A stretch of 64,000 nt of DNA from Glaciihabitans sp. (GCA_025463785.1 JAODBD010000003.1:1-64000), one strand, 5' to 3'. Positions 52,184-60,679 are shown, counted from the stretch's first letter. A program made the numbers and translations. The notes: generated by a model from the letters alone, not told the origin.

Positions 52184-52657
52184 GTGTGGCCGGAAGTGAA
52201 AGAGCGTCGTTCGCGCGGGTTCGCAACCGCACTCGTAGTCGCGCTCGTGGCGCTGGCTTTGTCGGGGTGCGAAAACTTCTCACAGGGTCCGATGGCGGTG
52301 AAGCGAGACGGAACTCATCTGTTGATCGCAATATGTGCGACAGTCACCGTGTCGAAAATTGCCGGCGACTACAAGAATCCGACTACGGATTCCGGATACA
52401 CGACATTCCTTGCAGGCAGCGGTTCCAGAACTTTCAGTTCGGGGGACGTAATTTCTACCGGCGAACGCTCGTCTGGAATGAAGTTGTCGACGTCCAAAGA
52501 CCCGGACATGACTGCCGGGAACAATCTCGAAGTCGTACTAACGACAGTCCCGGAGTCGGATGGGTTTGCCGCAGCTTTCAAGTTTGTGGGGAGTGGGTTG
52601 TCGGACAAGACGTGGCAGCATCCCAATGGCACAACGTCCAACGAACCTTGCGACTAG
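52184..52657 (+). CDS. hypothetical lipoprotein (CENFSQGP family, copy A)
   Basis: A 157-residue predicted lipoprotein of unrecognised function. Basic N terminus (VKERRSRGF), hydrophobic h-region (ATALVVALVALAL), and lipobox LSGC with the lipidated C29, then ENFSQGPMAVKRDGTHLLIAIC. GTG 52184 is used because AGGA lies 8 bases upstream. The mature domain has conserved blocks GDVISTG, LEVVLTT, FKFVGSGLSDKTWQHPNGTT and two further Cys. A clear paralogue lies at 53964-54443, with two small membrane-protein genes between them. Confidence 0.75.
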   Translation: MWPEVKERRSRGFATALVVALVALALSGCENFSQGPMAVKRDGTHLLIAICATVTVSKIAGDYKNPTTDSGYTTFLAGSGSRTFSSGDVISTGERSSGMKLSTSKDPDMTAGNNLEVVLTTVPESDGFAAAFKFVGSGLSDKTWQHPNGTTSNEPCD

Positions 52658-52788
52658 GGACTGCTGCCGGTTTCACCTGACCCATCGGATGGCCAACTCG
52701 CGGGGCGGGTCACGTTATGTTTCGTATGCGCCGCCCGCCGGGCGCGCTGGTACGCGCGGAGTCCGTCTTGAGGAGACTGTGAACTGAC

Positions 52789-53394
52789 ATGGAGACGAAG
52801 TCGACTCTCGTGCCTTGGGCGGTTGGAGCATCCGCAACCATCGGGTCTGGCTTATTGATTGTCAACGGCATCCGGCAAGGCGGGTCATGGAGTGACTGGA
52901 GCTACCTAACCGGGCTTATGGCAGCATGCGTGCTGATCACCCTGTCGGTTTTCGCAGCCGTCATGCCGATGCAACTGAGGGCCGTGGCAGCACTTCACCC
53001 AGGAGCCACTCTGACCCTGGTGTTCCCCACCGCACAGCTGGCACGGGAGGTGCTGACTGTCGCAGAGGGACAAGGCATTATGAGACCGAAGACGCTCCCA
53101 AACGCCCCATATACCCTCGCCGTTGACCACAGTGCAGTGCATCTGGTTCTCGGTTCGGTGAAGCCTGCGGACCGTTTCTCCTTCGCCGCCTCAACGCTCC
53201 GCTACGTAGGCGTCGGCAAAGTTTTTCAGGGAGTGCGGATGCACGACTGTCTCGAATTGGGCTTCGGGACGGCAGACGAGCCACTTAGTGTGCGCGTCTG
53301 TCTCATGCGGTGGGTCACCATCTTCCCGGTAAAGCTTCGGCGCGACGAACTTCAGATGTTGGCCGACCAGATTCGCACACTCTTTGAAGGATGA
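52789..53394 (+). CDS. hypothetical two-TM protein with soluble C-terminal domain
   Basis: A 201-residue protein. Two TM helices near 8-26 and 38-60 (VPWAVGASATIGSGLLIVNGI; YLTGLMAACVLITLSVFAAVM) are followed by a cytoplasmic or exported domain with AALHPGATLTLVFPTAQLAREVLTVAEGQG and LPNAPYTLAVDHSAVHLVLGS, resembling a PH-like or other small alpha/beta domain. No family is recognised. ATG 52789 has a usable upstream GAGGAGA-like stretch (52770-52776). It lies between the two lipoprotein paralogues, all in the same direction. Confidence 0.65.
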   Translation: METKSTLVPWAVGASATIGSGLLIVNGIRQGGSWSDWSYLTGLMAACVLITLSVFAAVMPMQLRAVAALHPGATLTLVFPTAQLAREVLTVAEGQGIMRPKTLPNAPYTLAVDHSAVHLVLGSVKPADRFSFAASTLRYVGVGKVFQGVRMHDCLELGFGTADEPLSVRVCLMRWVTIFPVKLRRDELQMLADQIRTLFEG

Positions 53395-53618
53395 GCGCCT
53401 GACTGCATCAACTCAAGGTGCCGCCGAGTGTTCGCCTCCATCCGCTCTGTATGTCAGTGCTAGGGCTAGTGGCTTTCGTCAATATCTAGGTCCACTTGCG
53501 GGTTGATGAGCTTTCCGCCACCGTGATGTCAAGGTCGCGTCCGAGCGCGGGACCGCGTAGTTTCACCAAGACACCGATGGTGACAAGTCCGAGAATCGAC
53601 GGAAGTGGGACAGGGGAC

Positions 53619-53852
53619 ATGACTAATTGGGTTGAGTTGGCATCCGGCGTCGTGTTTCTCGTGCTGGGCGTGCTCATTATTGTCTATCGATCAAGACTCG
53701 CGCGATTGAACGCGGATACTGTGCGGTCCTTCTGGGGTCCGCGTGGTGAGGGAACGGCCCGCCGGTCGACCGCCCTGCAAGCTGGTGTTACCGGTGGATT
53801 CTTCATCCTGCTCTCGCTATTTCTCATTCTGCAATCGTTATTTTGGCGCTAA
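53619..53852 (+). CDS. small two-TM protein of the lipoprotein cassette
   Basis: A 77-residue membrane protein from ATG 53619 with AGGGGA 2-7 bases upstream. The first helix is WVELASGVVFLVLGVLIIVYRSRLARLN, then a charged loop (DTVRSFWGPRGEGTARRS), and the second helix VTGGFFILLSLFLILQSLFW. The upstream extension of the frame (to 53496) has no ribosome site. Function unknown; position and direction tie it to the lipoprotein cassette. Confidence 0.6.
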   Translation: MTNWVELASGVVFLVLGVLIIVYRSRLARLNADTVRSFWGPRGEGTARRSTALQAGVTGGFFILLSLFLILQSLFWR

Positions 53853-53963
53853 ACAAGGGGCGCTTGGTCGCGGGAGCTATCGGCGGTGATTGCGCAAGGG
53901 CTTATGGTCGGCGATACGGTATTTGCGGGATCTTCATCCAACACGGCAGAAGTAAATGCTCTT

Positions 53964-54443
53964 ATGACGCACGAGACCCGGCATTCTGCCAGGCGGATTG
54001 CCGCTTTGGCCCTAGTCATCGTTGTGGCGATTTCGCTAGCCGGCTGCGAAAACTTCTCTCAGGGACCGATTGCGGTGAGACGGGATAGGTCGCATCTGCT
54101 CATTGCCGTCTGCGCCGACATCACCGCCGTGCGGGTTTATGCGGATTTTGACGATCCAAAGAGTGGCATAAAGTCGATGACTTTCATGGAGGGGGTGGGG
54201 TCCGAACGTTTTGCGGTGGGCGATGTCGTGTCCACCGGCCACAGCTGGATCTCGATGCCCATGTCTACGCTCCGGGACCCGAGTATGCGCGCTGGCGACA
54301 GCCTGGAGATCGTTCTAACGACGCAGCCTCAGCAAGATGGAGTGGCGGGCGCCTTCAATTTCGTTGGCCACGGGCTCTCAGACAAGAGTTGGCAACATCC
54401 GGATGGAACGACGACTGCGGCCCCCTGTGGACCCAGAGGGTAG
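53964..54443 (+). CDS. hypothetical lipoprotein (CENFSQGP family, copy B)
   Basis: A 159-residue paralogue of the lipoprotein at 52184. The signal MTHETRHSARRIAALALVIV leads to lipobox LAGC (C28) and then ENFSQGPIAVRRDRSHLLIAVC. Shared blocks are GDVVSTGHS, LEIVLTT, FNFVGHGLSDKSWQHPDGTT and the terminal PC. Similarity extends over the whole mature domain, so the pair arose by duplication. ATG 53964 is assumed; its ribosome site is weak. An upstream ATG at 53886 would add 26 residues and spoil the signal peptide. Confidence 0.75.
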   Translation: MTHETRHSARRIAALALVIVVAISLAGCENFSQGPIAVRRDRSHLLIAVCADITAVRVYADFDDPKSGIKSMTFMEGVGSERFAVGDVVSTGHSWISMPMSTLRDPSMRAGDSLEIVLTTQPQQDGVAGAFNFVGHGLSDKSWQHPDGTTTAAPCGPRG

Positions 54444-54671
54444 AGGCGGCGCCGTCAATCTTGATGGCTCGGCCCACGGCAGCGGTCGCCAATATCGTCG
54501 CGTTGCCGTGGGCGGGCTCGGCCTGAAGACTGTGGTGGGTTGTCTCATGGTCGTGAATAAGTCGAGGCGATGATCGTCCCTGGCCGACTTATCACCCAAT
54601 CCATAGGTGGGCAATAGCCCGGGGATAGACGGGCAATTTAGCTTGGGGTGACACCAGCCTGAAGGAGCACC

Positions 54672-55070
54672 ATGTCCCAAGCACCATCCCCGTTGCAGAA
54701 GCAGCAGTTGCCCAAGCAGGAACCGACCCACCCTGGCCTCGGCCGCTCCGCCACGACCGGGCGCTCGCGTCGTGGCATCCGGCTCACGGTCGGAATGGTA
54801 GGCGCCGCTGCCATGATCGCCGTGCTAGCCGCGTGCTCGAGCACGCCGTCCTCGGCATCCACCGGTGGTTCAGCGCCGACTCCGACGCCGACCGCCAGCT
54901 GTGCTCATCCCGGCGGCGGGGGATTCCCGGGGGGCGGTGCCAGCGGGCGTCCGCGGCCGACCGGAGCTCCGGGTGCCCAGGGCGGCGGCCAGGGTGGAAA
55001 CCGCCCGCCGGGAGCTCGACCGACCGGTGCGCCGGGAGCAGGAGCCGGCTGTTTCGGAGCCAACAAGTAA
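54672..55070 (+). CDS. hypothetical Gly/Pro-rich lipoprotein
   Basis: A 132-residue protein with AAGGAG 5 bases before the ATG. A long charged N-terminal region (about 35 residues, MSQAPSPLQKQQLPKQEPTH...) precedes a hydrophobic helix (LTVGMVGAAAMIAVL) and lipobox LAAC with C55. The mature part is a low-complexity Gly/Pro/Ala/Ser tract with PGGGGFPGGGASGRP and repeated RPTGAPGA units, bounded by two Cys (CAHPG and CFGANK). It is probably a surface-exposed, disordered tether. No family assigned. Confidence 0.65.
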   Translation: MSQAPSPLQKQQLPKQEPTHPGLGRSATTGRSRRGIRLTVGMVGAAAMIAVLAACSSTPSSASTGGSAPTPTPTASCAHPGGGGFPGGGASGRPRPTGAPGAQGGGQGGNRPPGARPTGAPGAGAGCFGANK

Positions 55071-55237
55071 CGGCTGGTGCGGAGAAGGAAGTCCGACTGC
55101 CCCTCGGAATGGGGGGCGGTCGGGGCCGCATTGTGGTTGGCTACCTCCACGGTGCACGCGTAGGTTTGCAGCACCCGAAAGTCCAATGTTCGTGTTGATG
55201 CCCAAAATGGCATTCTTGAGTTGAACCCGGGGGTCGC

Positions 55238-56275
55238 GTGATGACGACATCCCACCACGCCGGTCGCTCGCTCGACATCGTTCTCGTCGGCGCAGTTCTT
55301 GCGATTGTCGCGAGCGTGCTGGCGCCGACCGCAGTTGCGAAGGCGGCCATGGTTGAATCGCATCCGACCGTTTCGGCTGCCAGGAAGCTGCCGTCAGCGA
55401 TCACCAGCATGTGGGCGTGGGGTAATTCGGTCGACCCGGCCGATGACGAGCGCGGACTCGGCGAGGCAGGCATGACCCCCACCGCCATCGCGAGTTTCGC
55501 CAAGTCGCATGGGCTGACCAACGTGTACCTCTCGGCGCCATGGGCATCGAATCAGGGTGCAATCGCCACCTGGATGCAGCAGTCGGTGGCCGCGTTGCAC
55601 GCCGACGGCATCCGCGTATCCGCGCTCGGTGGTGACCCGGCGTGGCTGTCCCAGCCGTCGCTGGCGACGCAATGGGCCTCGGATGCCATGAGCGCGGCCC
55701 CCTTCGACGGCATCCAGTTCGACCTCGAACCGTGGGTCGGAAATCCCCACGTCGACTACTCGGTCGTCACTCCGCAGTACGTTTCGCTCGTTCATCAGGT
55801 GCGTGCGGTGGCCGGCGGCGCGACCGTGAGCGCCGACCTGCCGTACTGGCTGGCGACGACGTCCTTCGGAACGACGAGCGTGTTCGCGACGCTGGCCGCC
55901 TCGGTGGACTCGGTCGCGATTGTCGCCTTCTCAGACCATTCGGCGGGCACCGGCGGCATCGTCTCGCTTGCGACTCCCGCGGTCGAGGCGGCAGCGAAGC
56001 TTGGCAAGCCGTTCAGTATCGGGGTCGAGACCGACCTGCCGCAGGTCGCCGGCGGTGCGCAGTACACGTTCTACGACAACGGCGTGACGGTGCTCGAGTC
56101 CGAAACCGCGAAGGTGCGCAAGGCGTTCCAATCGACGCGCGGCTACAGCGGAGTCACGGTCGAGCACTTGCTCGCCTGGGCATCCATGCTCGCAAGCTCG
56201 ACGGCAACTGACACGCACGCACGGGGGTTGATCGTGCTGACGAACAAGCCTCACATCGGTCGCATCATGATGTAG
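55238..56275 (+). CDS. secreted TIM-barrel-like protein with GH18-like DxxxDxE motif
   Basis: A 345-residue exported protein. The signal peptide covers about 1-37 (LVGAVLAIVASVLAPTAVAKAA). The mature domain alternates strand/helix segments typical of a TIM barrel: SMWAWGNSVDP, GLTNVYLSAPW, DGIRVSALGGDPAWL, FDGIQFDLEPW, VSADLPYWL, VAIVAFSDHSAG and FSIGVETD. FDGIQFDLE resembles the GH18 motif DGxDxDxE with D157, D162 and E164 kept but the fourth position Gln (Q160). It is probably a cell-wall or polysaccharide-active glycosidase-like protein; the substrate is unknown. GTG 55238 and ATG 55241 are adjacent possible starts. Confidence 0.7.
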   Translation: MMTTSHHAGRSLDIVLVGAVLAIVASVLAPTAVAKAAMVESHPTVSAARKLPSAITSMWAWGNSVDPADDERGLGEAGMTPTAIASFAKSHGLTNVYLSAPWASNQGAIATWMQQSVAALHADGIRVSALGGDPAWLSQPSLATQWASDAMSAAPFDGIQFDLEPWVGNPHVDYSVVTPQYVSLVHQVRAVAGGATVSADLPYWLATTSFGTTSVFATLAASVDSVAIVAFSDHSAGTGGIVSLATPAVEAAAKLGKPFSIGVETDLPQVAGGAQYTFYDNGVTVLESETAKVRKAFQSTRGYSGVTVEHLLAWASMLASSTATDTHARGLIVLTNKPHIGRIMM

Positions 56276-57158
56276 TTGCCGTCGTTGACATGCGCACTTC
56301 GACCGCGCCGACGATCTCTTCGGTCGCGAGTGAAACTGTCACGGATGCAAGCTCGGCGAGGCTAGCCAGGTGCGTGCCGCCGCACGGAATTGACACGAGA
56401 TGCCCGGGTAGGGCACAGCGCCACTCCCGTCGCGAGGTCAGCCCGTCGCCTTCGCGGGCAATCGTGACCTCGGCCGCCGACGTCACCCACTGCGCGAGCA
56501 GAGAATTTGCACCGTCGGCAACGGCGGCGAGATCATCGAGCGCTGCCGGCGTGAAGCCGCGCTTGCGCAGCGACTTGCCGATCCGGTAAACGTCGACCGA
56601 ACCGTACGCGCCGATGGTCGAGGTTTCGATCGCGATGCCGTCGAAGTTGTGGTGCCCGAGACCGTCGAACTGAACCTCTTTGGTCCAGGCCGAGGTCAGC
56701 TGCGCGTTGAGCGCGAGGGAGGCGAGATGACACGCGGTATGGCCGGCCGACAGCGCTCGTCGGTAGTCGGCATCCACTCGCACCTGGGCGGTCGCGCCTT
56801 CGACGACTGCGCCTTCGACAGCTGAGCCTTCGACAGCAGCGCCTTCGATGATGTGCGCGACGACAAAGGCCCAGCCCTCCGTACCTTTGCGGACGGGTAC
56901 GTCTGCACCGAGGTAAAGCGCGGTGCCGTCGGTCGCGCCGACCACGCAGTCGACGATGTCGAAAGTGACGCCATTGACGACCAGGGTGCCCCGGTCGGCC
57001 GGTTGGTCTGGCCAGGCGGCATCCACCGGGTGGCACGCGGTCGTGTCGAGAAATACGCCCGTGCGCGCGCCGCTCAGGGGCTCAACGTGGATGACGGTAC
57101 CCGTCGATGCGACCGCTCCCGTCGGGTAGGTGACGACGGTGTCGGCGGTGGGCAGCAT
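56265..57158 (-). CDS. alanyl-tRNA editing (AlaX-type) protein
   Basis: A 297-residue protein with the tRNA synthetase class II editing (AlaX) layout, which would hydrolyse mischarged Ser- or Gly-tRNA-Ala. An N-terminal beta-barrel-like part has FLDTTACHPV and GTLVVNGVTFDIVDCVVG. The zinc-binding HxxxH is in SAGHTACHLASLAL, and the downstream CxxxH is in IPCGGTHLASLAEL. A repetitive EGAAVEGSAVEGAVVEGA insertion separates the two halves. ATG 57158 is chosen for its upstream GAGGAG. The 3' end overlaps the convergent secreted-protein gene by 11 bases. Confidence 0.83.
   Translation of the reverse strand: MLPTADTVVTYPTGAVASTGTVIHVEPLSGARTGVFLDTTACHPVDAAWPDQPADRGTLVVNGVTFDIVDCVVGATDGTALYLGADVPVRKGTEGWAFVVAHIIEGAAVEGSAVEGAVVEGATAQVRVDADYRRALSAGHTACHLASLALNAQLTSAWTKEVQFDGLGHHNFDGIAIETSTIGAYGSVDVYRIGKSLRKRGFTPAALDDLAAVADGANSLLAQWVTSAAEVTIAREGDGLTSRREWRCALPGHLVSIPCGGTHLASLAELASVTVSLATEEIVGAVEVRMSTTATTS
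56794..56853 (-). repeat. four 15-nt tandem units in the AlaX-type gene
   Basis: Plus-strand units GCGCCTTCGACGACT, GCGCCTTCGACAGCT, GAGCCTTCGACAGCA and GCGCCTTCGATGATG lie end to end and encode tandem VEGAx/VEGSA pentapeptides. They insert between the barrel and the zinc-binding domain. Confidence 0.85.
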
Positions 57159-57237
57159 CGGTTCTCCTCGCATTGGCGCGACAACCAACATACGCGGTGA
57201 GGCCCGGTCCTAAACGACTCGGGCAGCCCGGCCGCGC

Positions 57238-57660
57238 TCAGGCCGGCGCCGCGGCGCGCACACGTCGAGGTCGCCCGGCGAAGGGCAGGGCAATGAGTAT
57301 GCCTACGAGAGCTCCAATGCTGTTGGCCAGCAGGTCTCGCGGATCAGAAACGCGTGAAGGGATGAACGCCTGCGCCGACTCGATGAACACCGTCATGGCA
57401 ACGCAGATAAGGACGGCCGCCCACCAGCGACGTCGTCCGAACAGGAGAACGAGGAGAAGCCCAATGGGCGCGAACATCGCAATGTTGGAGCAGAACTCGA
57501 GGTCGGCGTAGGTGAAGCCGCTCGTCACGAAACGATCGATGCCCGCGACGATCAGGAGCGACATCCTCTGGGTCAGCGCATTTGTCGGCTGCGGACCGAG
57601 GGTGAGGCCGGCGACCACTGCCAGATAGACGAGCGTTGCGATGATGACGAACTTCTTCAT
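57238..57660 (-). CDS. VanZ-like family membrane protein
   Basis: About 140 residues, with the VanZ core VIIATLVYLAVVAGLTLGPQP, CSNIAMFAPIGLLLVLLFG, WWAAVLICVAMTVFIESAQAFIPSRVSDPRDLLANSIGALVGILIAL. The FxPxGxLLxLLFG and SDPRDLLANSIGALVG motifs are the family's signature. ATG 57660 (MKKFVII) is preferred as the usual basic start; ATG 57717 adds 19 residues with no ribosome site. VanZ-like proteins are associated with glycopeptide resistance or envelope stress, but most chromosomal members have no known role. Confidence 0.87.
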   Translation of the reverse strand: MKKFVIIATLVYLAVVAGLTLGPQPTNALTQRMSLLIVAGIDRFVTSGFTYADLEFCSNIAMFAPIGLLLVLLFGRRRWWAAVLICVAMTVFIESAQAFIPSRVSDPRDLLANSIGALVGILIALPFAGRPRRVRAAAPA

Positions 57661-57868
57661 CAACTCAGGGTAGGAAACTACTGCGAGTGGCGAGTCAGCC
57701 CGGAGGATCAACTGCATGGGCCGCAGGGATGACTAATGCCTCACACCGCAGAGAGCTGACCCAGCCTCGTAATAACTAGTCGGTCTACCCCTCTTGTGGT
57801 TACATTTCGACGGGGTTAGCGTCAAAGGAGCGCGATGACCACGTCGCGTTTCTCCGGAAGGATGCGAC

Positions 57869-59875
57869 ATGACCATTGCTTCACGCCCGGGCGCGTTCGC
57901 AAAACGAACCACCGCAACCGTCACCTCGATAGCGACCATCATCGCGCTGTCGATGATTGGCACAGCCCCAGCATCGGCCGCAGACCGAGTGTCGTACGAC
58001 GGATCCAAGCCCGCCTGGGCCGTTGCCGCGAACGACTCCGGTACCCCGGCAGCCGACACTACGGTCGAAGGTGAGATCTACCTTCCCCTCCGAGACCCCG
58101 CCGGTGCGGCGGCTCTCGCTAAGGCCGTTTCGTCGCCGACATCCCCCTCCTATCGCAGCTACGTCTCGCCGAAGCAGTGGATCAAGCAATTCGCCCCAAC
58201 GAAGGCCGACTCGGATGCCGTTGTGAACTACCTGACGAGCCAGGGCCTGACGATCTCGGCTGTCCCAGCCAGCCGTGAGTACGTCGTGTTCCGCGGAACG
58301 GCGGATCAGGTCAACGCGGCATTCGCGGCGAACCTGCACACCTATAACTACTCGGGCCGCGAACTGATCGCGCCGTCAAAGGCTCCTTCGGTGCCCGCGG
58401 CACTGGCGCCCAAAATCTCGGCGGTCAGTGTTGATCAGTCACGATTCCTGACGCATCCGGATTCGGTGCAGCAGGGCAGCATCCCAACGGTGAGGGATCC
58501 GCAGAGCTTCGCGAAGGCGAATGCCGCAACTCCGACGCCGGCGACCGCGCTCGCGACCTGCTCGCAGTACACAGGGCAGAACACGGCGACGCTGCCAGCT
58601 GCATACGGCAGGACCGTCTTTCCGACCTTCAACTGTGGCTACGTTCCGTCGCAGTTGCGTTCGGCATATGGCCTGAACAGTCTGGCGAAGTCGCGCATCG
58701 ATGGCTCCGGCCAGACCGTCGCGATCATCGACGCCTACGCGTCACCATCGATCGTCCAGGACATCAACACCTACTCGGCCGCCCAGGGCGAGCCGACATT
58801 GAAGCCAGAGCAGTACAAGCAGATCGTTCCCACACTCGCGCAGTTCAAGGACACGGCACTGTGCCAGGAGCCTGACGGCTGGCAGACCGAGCAGACCATC
58901 GACACCGAGTCGGTGCACGGTATCGCCCCCGGTGCGAACATCCTGTATGTCGGCGGTTACAACTGTGGCGGCGGGTTGGATATCGCGATGTCGACCATCC
59001 TCGACAACGGCCTCGCCAACATCGTGAGCAACAGCTACAGCGACGCCACCGAGGCGCTCCCCGCCGATGTGATCACGGGCGAGGACAACCTCTATATGCA
59101 GGCAACGGCCGAGGGCGTTGGTCTGTACTTCTCGAGTGGCGACGACGGCGACCTCACCGACCTCGGCGAAGCCCCGCAGCCGTCATTCCCCGGGTCTGAC
59201 CCGTGGGTAACGGGCGTCGGCGGTACCAGTCTCGGCATCAACAAGACCGGCAACATTGCCTTCGAAACCGGATGGGGCGATCTGCTCGACAAGGTTCTCG
59301 TGGCACCCAGCGGCTCGCTCAGCTACACGGCACCGCCGCCCGGCACGCTGTTCGGTGGCGGAGCCGGCGGTGGCACGAGCACCGTGTTCGCAGAGCCGTG
59401 GTACCAGAAGGGCGTCGTGCCGGGTTCGCTGTCGAGCGGGATGCGTGTCCAACCCGACATCGCAGCTCTCGCTGATCCCTACACCGGCTTCAAGATCGGC
59501 ATCCGGCCCATCACCGACGACACGACCCTCGCCACCGGCCCGTTCGTCAACCAGACCTGGGGCGGCACGTCGCTGGCCTCACCGCTGGTCGCCGGCCAGA
59601 TTGCGATCGTGCAGCAGGCAACACGCTCTCACATCGGATTCGCGAACCCGACGCTCTACGGTCTCGACCGCATTGCACCGAGCGCGTTCCGTGATGTGAG
59701 GCCAGCCAACCCGCCGGTGGCCCTCGCGTACACCGGTGCGATCAGTGGCAACACCTATCTGGTCACCCTCGACCGCGACACGTCCCTGACGACGGCCCGC
59801 GGCTACGACGACGTGACCGGGCTCGGTGGTCTCACCTACGGTCTGCTGTCGTTGCTTGCGGCTGGCAAGCACTAG
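57869..59875 (+). CDS. secreted S53 family peptidase (sedolisin/pro-kumamolisin type)
   Basis: Extracellular acid serine-carboxyl protease, 668 residues. The signal peptide covers about 1-38 (SIATIIALSMIGTAPASAA). The pro-kumamolisin activation domain follows (VEGEIYLPLRDPAGAAALAKAVSSPTSPSYRSYVSPKQWIKQFAP), then the catalytic domain starting near LRSAYGLNSL. The catalytic triad is E341 and D345 in TEQTIDTESVHGIAP and S568 in WGGTSLASPLVAGQ, with the oxyanion D425 in SSGDDGDL. The C-terminal calcium-site region is present (FRDVRP...YDDVTGLGG). GGAAGGA lies 7 bases before the ATG. It ends at a terminator shared with the convergent crystallin-like gene. Confidence 0.93.
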   Translation: MTIASRPGAFAKRTTATVTSIATIIALSMIGTAPASAADRVSYDGSKPAWAVAANDSGTPAADTTVEGEIYLPLRDPAGAAALAKAVSSPTSPSYRSYVSPKQWIKQFAPTKADSDAVVNYLTSQGLTISAVPASREYVVFRGTADQVNAAFAANLHTYNYSGRELIAPSKAPSVPAALAPKISAVSVDQSRFLTHPDSVQQGSIPTVRDPQSFAKANAATPTPATALATCSQYTGQNTATLPAAYGRTVFPTFNCGYVPSQLRSAYGLNSLAKSRIDGSGQTVAIIDAYASPSIVQDINTYSAAQGEPTLKPEQYKQIVPTLAQFKDTALCQEPDGWQTEQTIDTESVHGIAPGANILYVGGYNCGGGLDIAMSTILDNGLANIVSNSYSDATEALPADVITGEDNLYMQATAEGVGLYFSSGDDGDLTDLGEAPQPSFPGSDPWVTGVGGTSLGINKTGNIAFETGWGDLLDKVLVAPSGSLSYTAPPPGTLFGGGAGGGTSTVFAEPWYQKGVVPGSLSSGMRVQPDIAALADPYTGFKIGIRPITDDTTLATGPFVNQTWGGTSLASPLVAGQIAIVQQATRSHIGFANPTLYGLDRIAPSAFRDVRPANPPVALAYTGAISGNTYLVTLDRDTSLTTARGYDDVTGLGGLTYGLLSLLAAGKH

Positions 59876-59901
59876 TCGGCCGGGTATCTCGACAGCACGA
59901 A

Positions 59902-59943
59902 GAAACGGCGGTGCCGACCCACGAGGGCCGGCACCGCCGTTTC
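59902..59943. terminator. bidirectional terminator between S53 peptidase and crystallin-like gene
   Basis: GAAACGGCGGTGCCG (59902-59916), 12-base loop, CGGCACCGCCGTTTC (59929-59943): a perfect 15-bp stem between the two convergent stop codons. Confidence 0.85.
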
Positions 59944-59955
59944 GCTTGAGTGTCG

Positions 59956-60543
59956 CTATTGGGTGGCCCAGGAACTCGCGGCGTCGTTCATCGAACCGAG
60001 AGACGACTTGTAGGACGAGAATCCGATTCTGGTTCCGCCATAGTTATCGTTTTGGTAGAGCGCGGTGACACAACCGCTGTAGCTCTTGAAGGACGATGCG
60101 CGGTCGTTCCATCCGAACGCGCCAAGACTGGGGATTCCCCAATCGCACCCAGCGGAATCTGCCGTCATGAAGAAGGTGCCTCCGCCGTAGTTGATGTCCT
60201 GGTAGATCGCGCTGACGATGTGGCTTGTCGAGGTCGACTGGACCGAAAGCAGCGAGGCAGAAGCAACGCCGCTTGATGTCTTTACGCCGCCGATGACTGT
60301 GCCCGCGGGTATCGAGATCGTCAGGCCGGTGTCAGCTTCGACGGTGGAGATGAGATCGACGCCGTCCGGGACACAGATGCTTTCGCCGGTCGAGAGGTCC
60401 GCCCAGCAGGAAGCTTTCGCCTGATCGCTCGAGGTCGAAGCGGTTGCTGCCGCGTTGGCGACGCTGCCTCCGGCGAGGGTAAGCGTTGCGACTATTGCTG
60501 CAGTTCCTAGAGCTGCGGCGATGCCTGATTGTATTGTGCGCAT
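59956..60543 (-). CDS. secreted beta/gamma-crystallin / peptidase-inhibitor I36-like protein
   Basis: An exported 195-residue protein. The signal peptide covers about 1-32 (IAAALGTAAIVATLTLAGGSVANAAA). After an N-terminal Ser/Thr stretch, SCWADLSTGESICVPDG follows. The C-terminal half carries two Greek-key-like units, IYQDINYGGGTFFMTADSAGCDWGIPSLG and LYQNDNYGGTRIGFSSYKSSLGSMNDAASS, with N-D/I-N-Y-G-G-T motifs seen in microbial crystallins and I36 metalloprotease inhibitors. ATG 60543 is preferred. The gene converges on the S53 protease, which would fit an inhibitor or protective surface role; that is inference. Confidence 0.75.
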   Translation of the reverse strand: MRTIQSGIAAALGTAAIVATLTLAGGSVANAAATASTSSDQAKASCWADLSTGESICVPDGVDLISTVEADTGLTISIPAGTVIGGVKTSSGVASASLLSVQSTSTSHIVSAIYQDINYGGGTFFMTADSAGCDWGIPSLGAFGWNDRASSFKSYSGCVTALYQNDNYGGTRIGFSSYKSSLGSMNDAASSWATQ

Positions 60544-60655
60544 AGTTGAATTTTTCCGATCACTTCGCTCCCAGAAAGCGAATAGATGCTCATGCAACAG
60601 GAGGGGCAAGTTAGCGGTCAATAGCGCGGGAAGCGACACGCCGCGCAGGCAACTG

Positions 60656-60679
60656 GTTTGAGACGAATACATCTCAAAC
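60656..60679. promoter_or_regulatory. inverted repeat between crystallin-like gene and ECF sigma factor
   Basis: GTTTGAGA (60656-60663), 8 bases, TCTCAAAC (60672-60679): a perfect 8-8-8 inverted repeat in the 242-base divergent gap 60544-60785. It could be an operator for either gene. I see no consensus sigma-70 promoter that decides its target. Confidence 0.5.
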
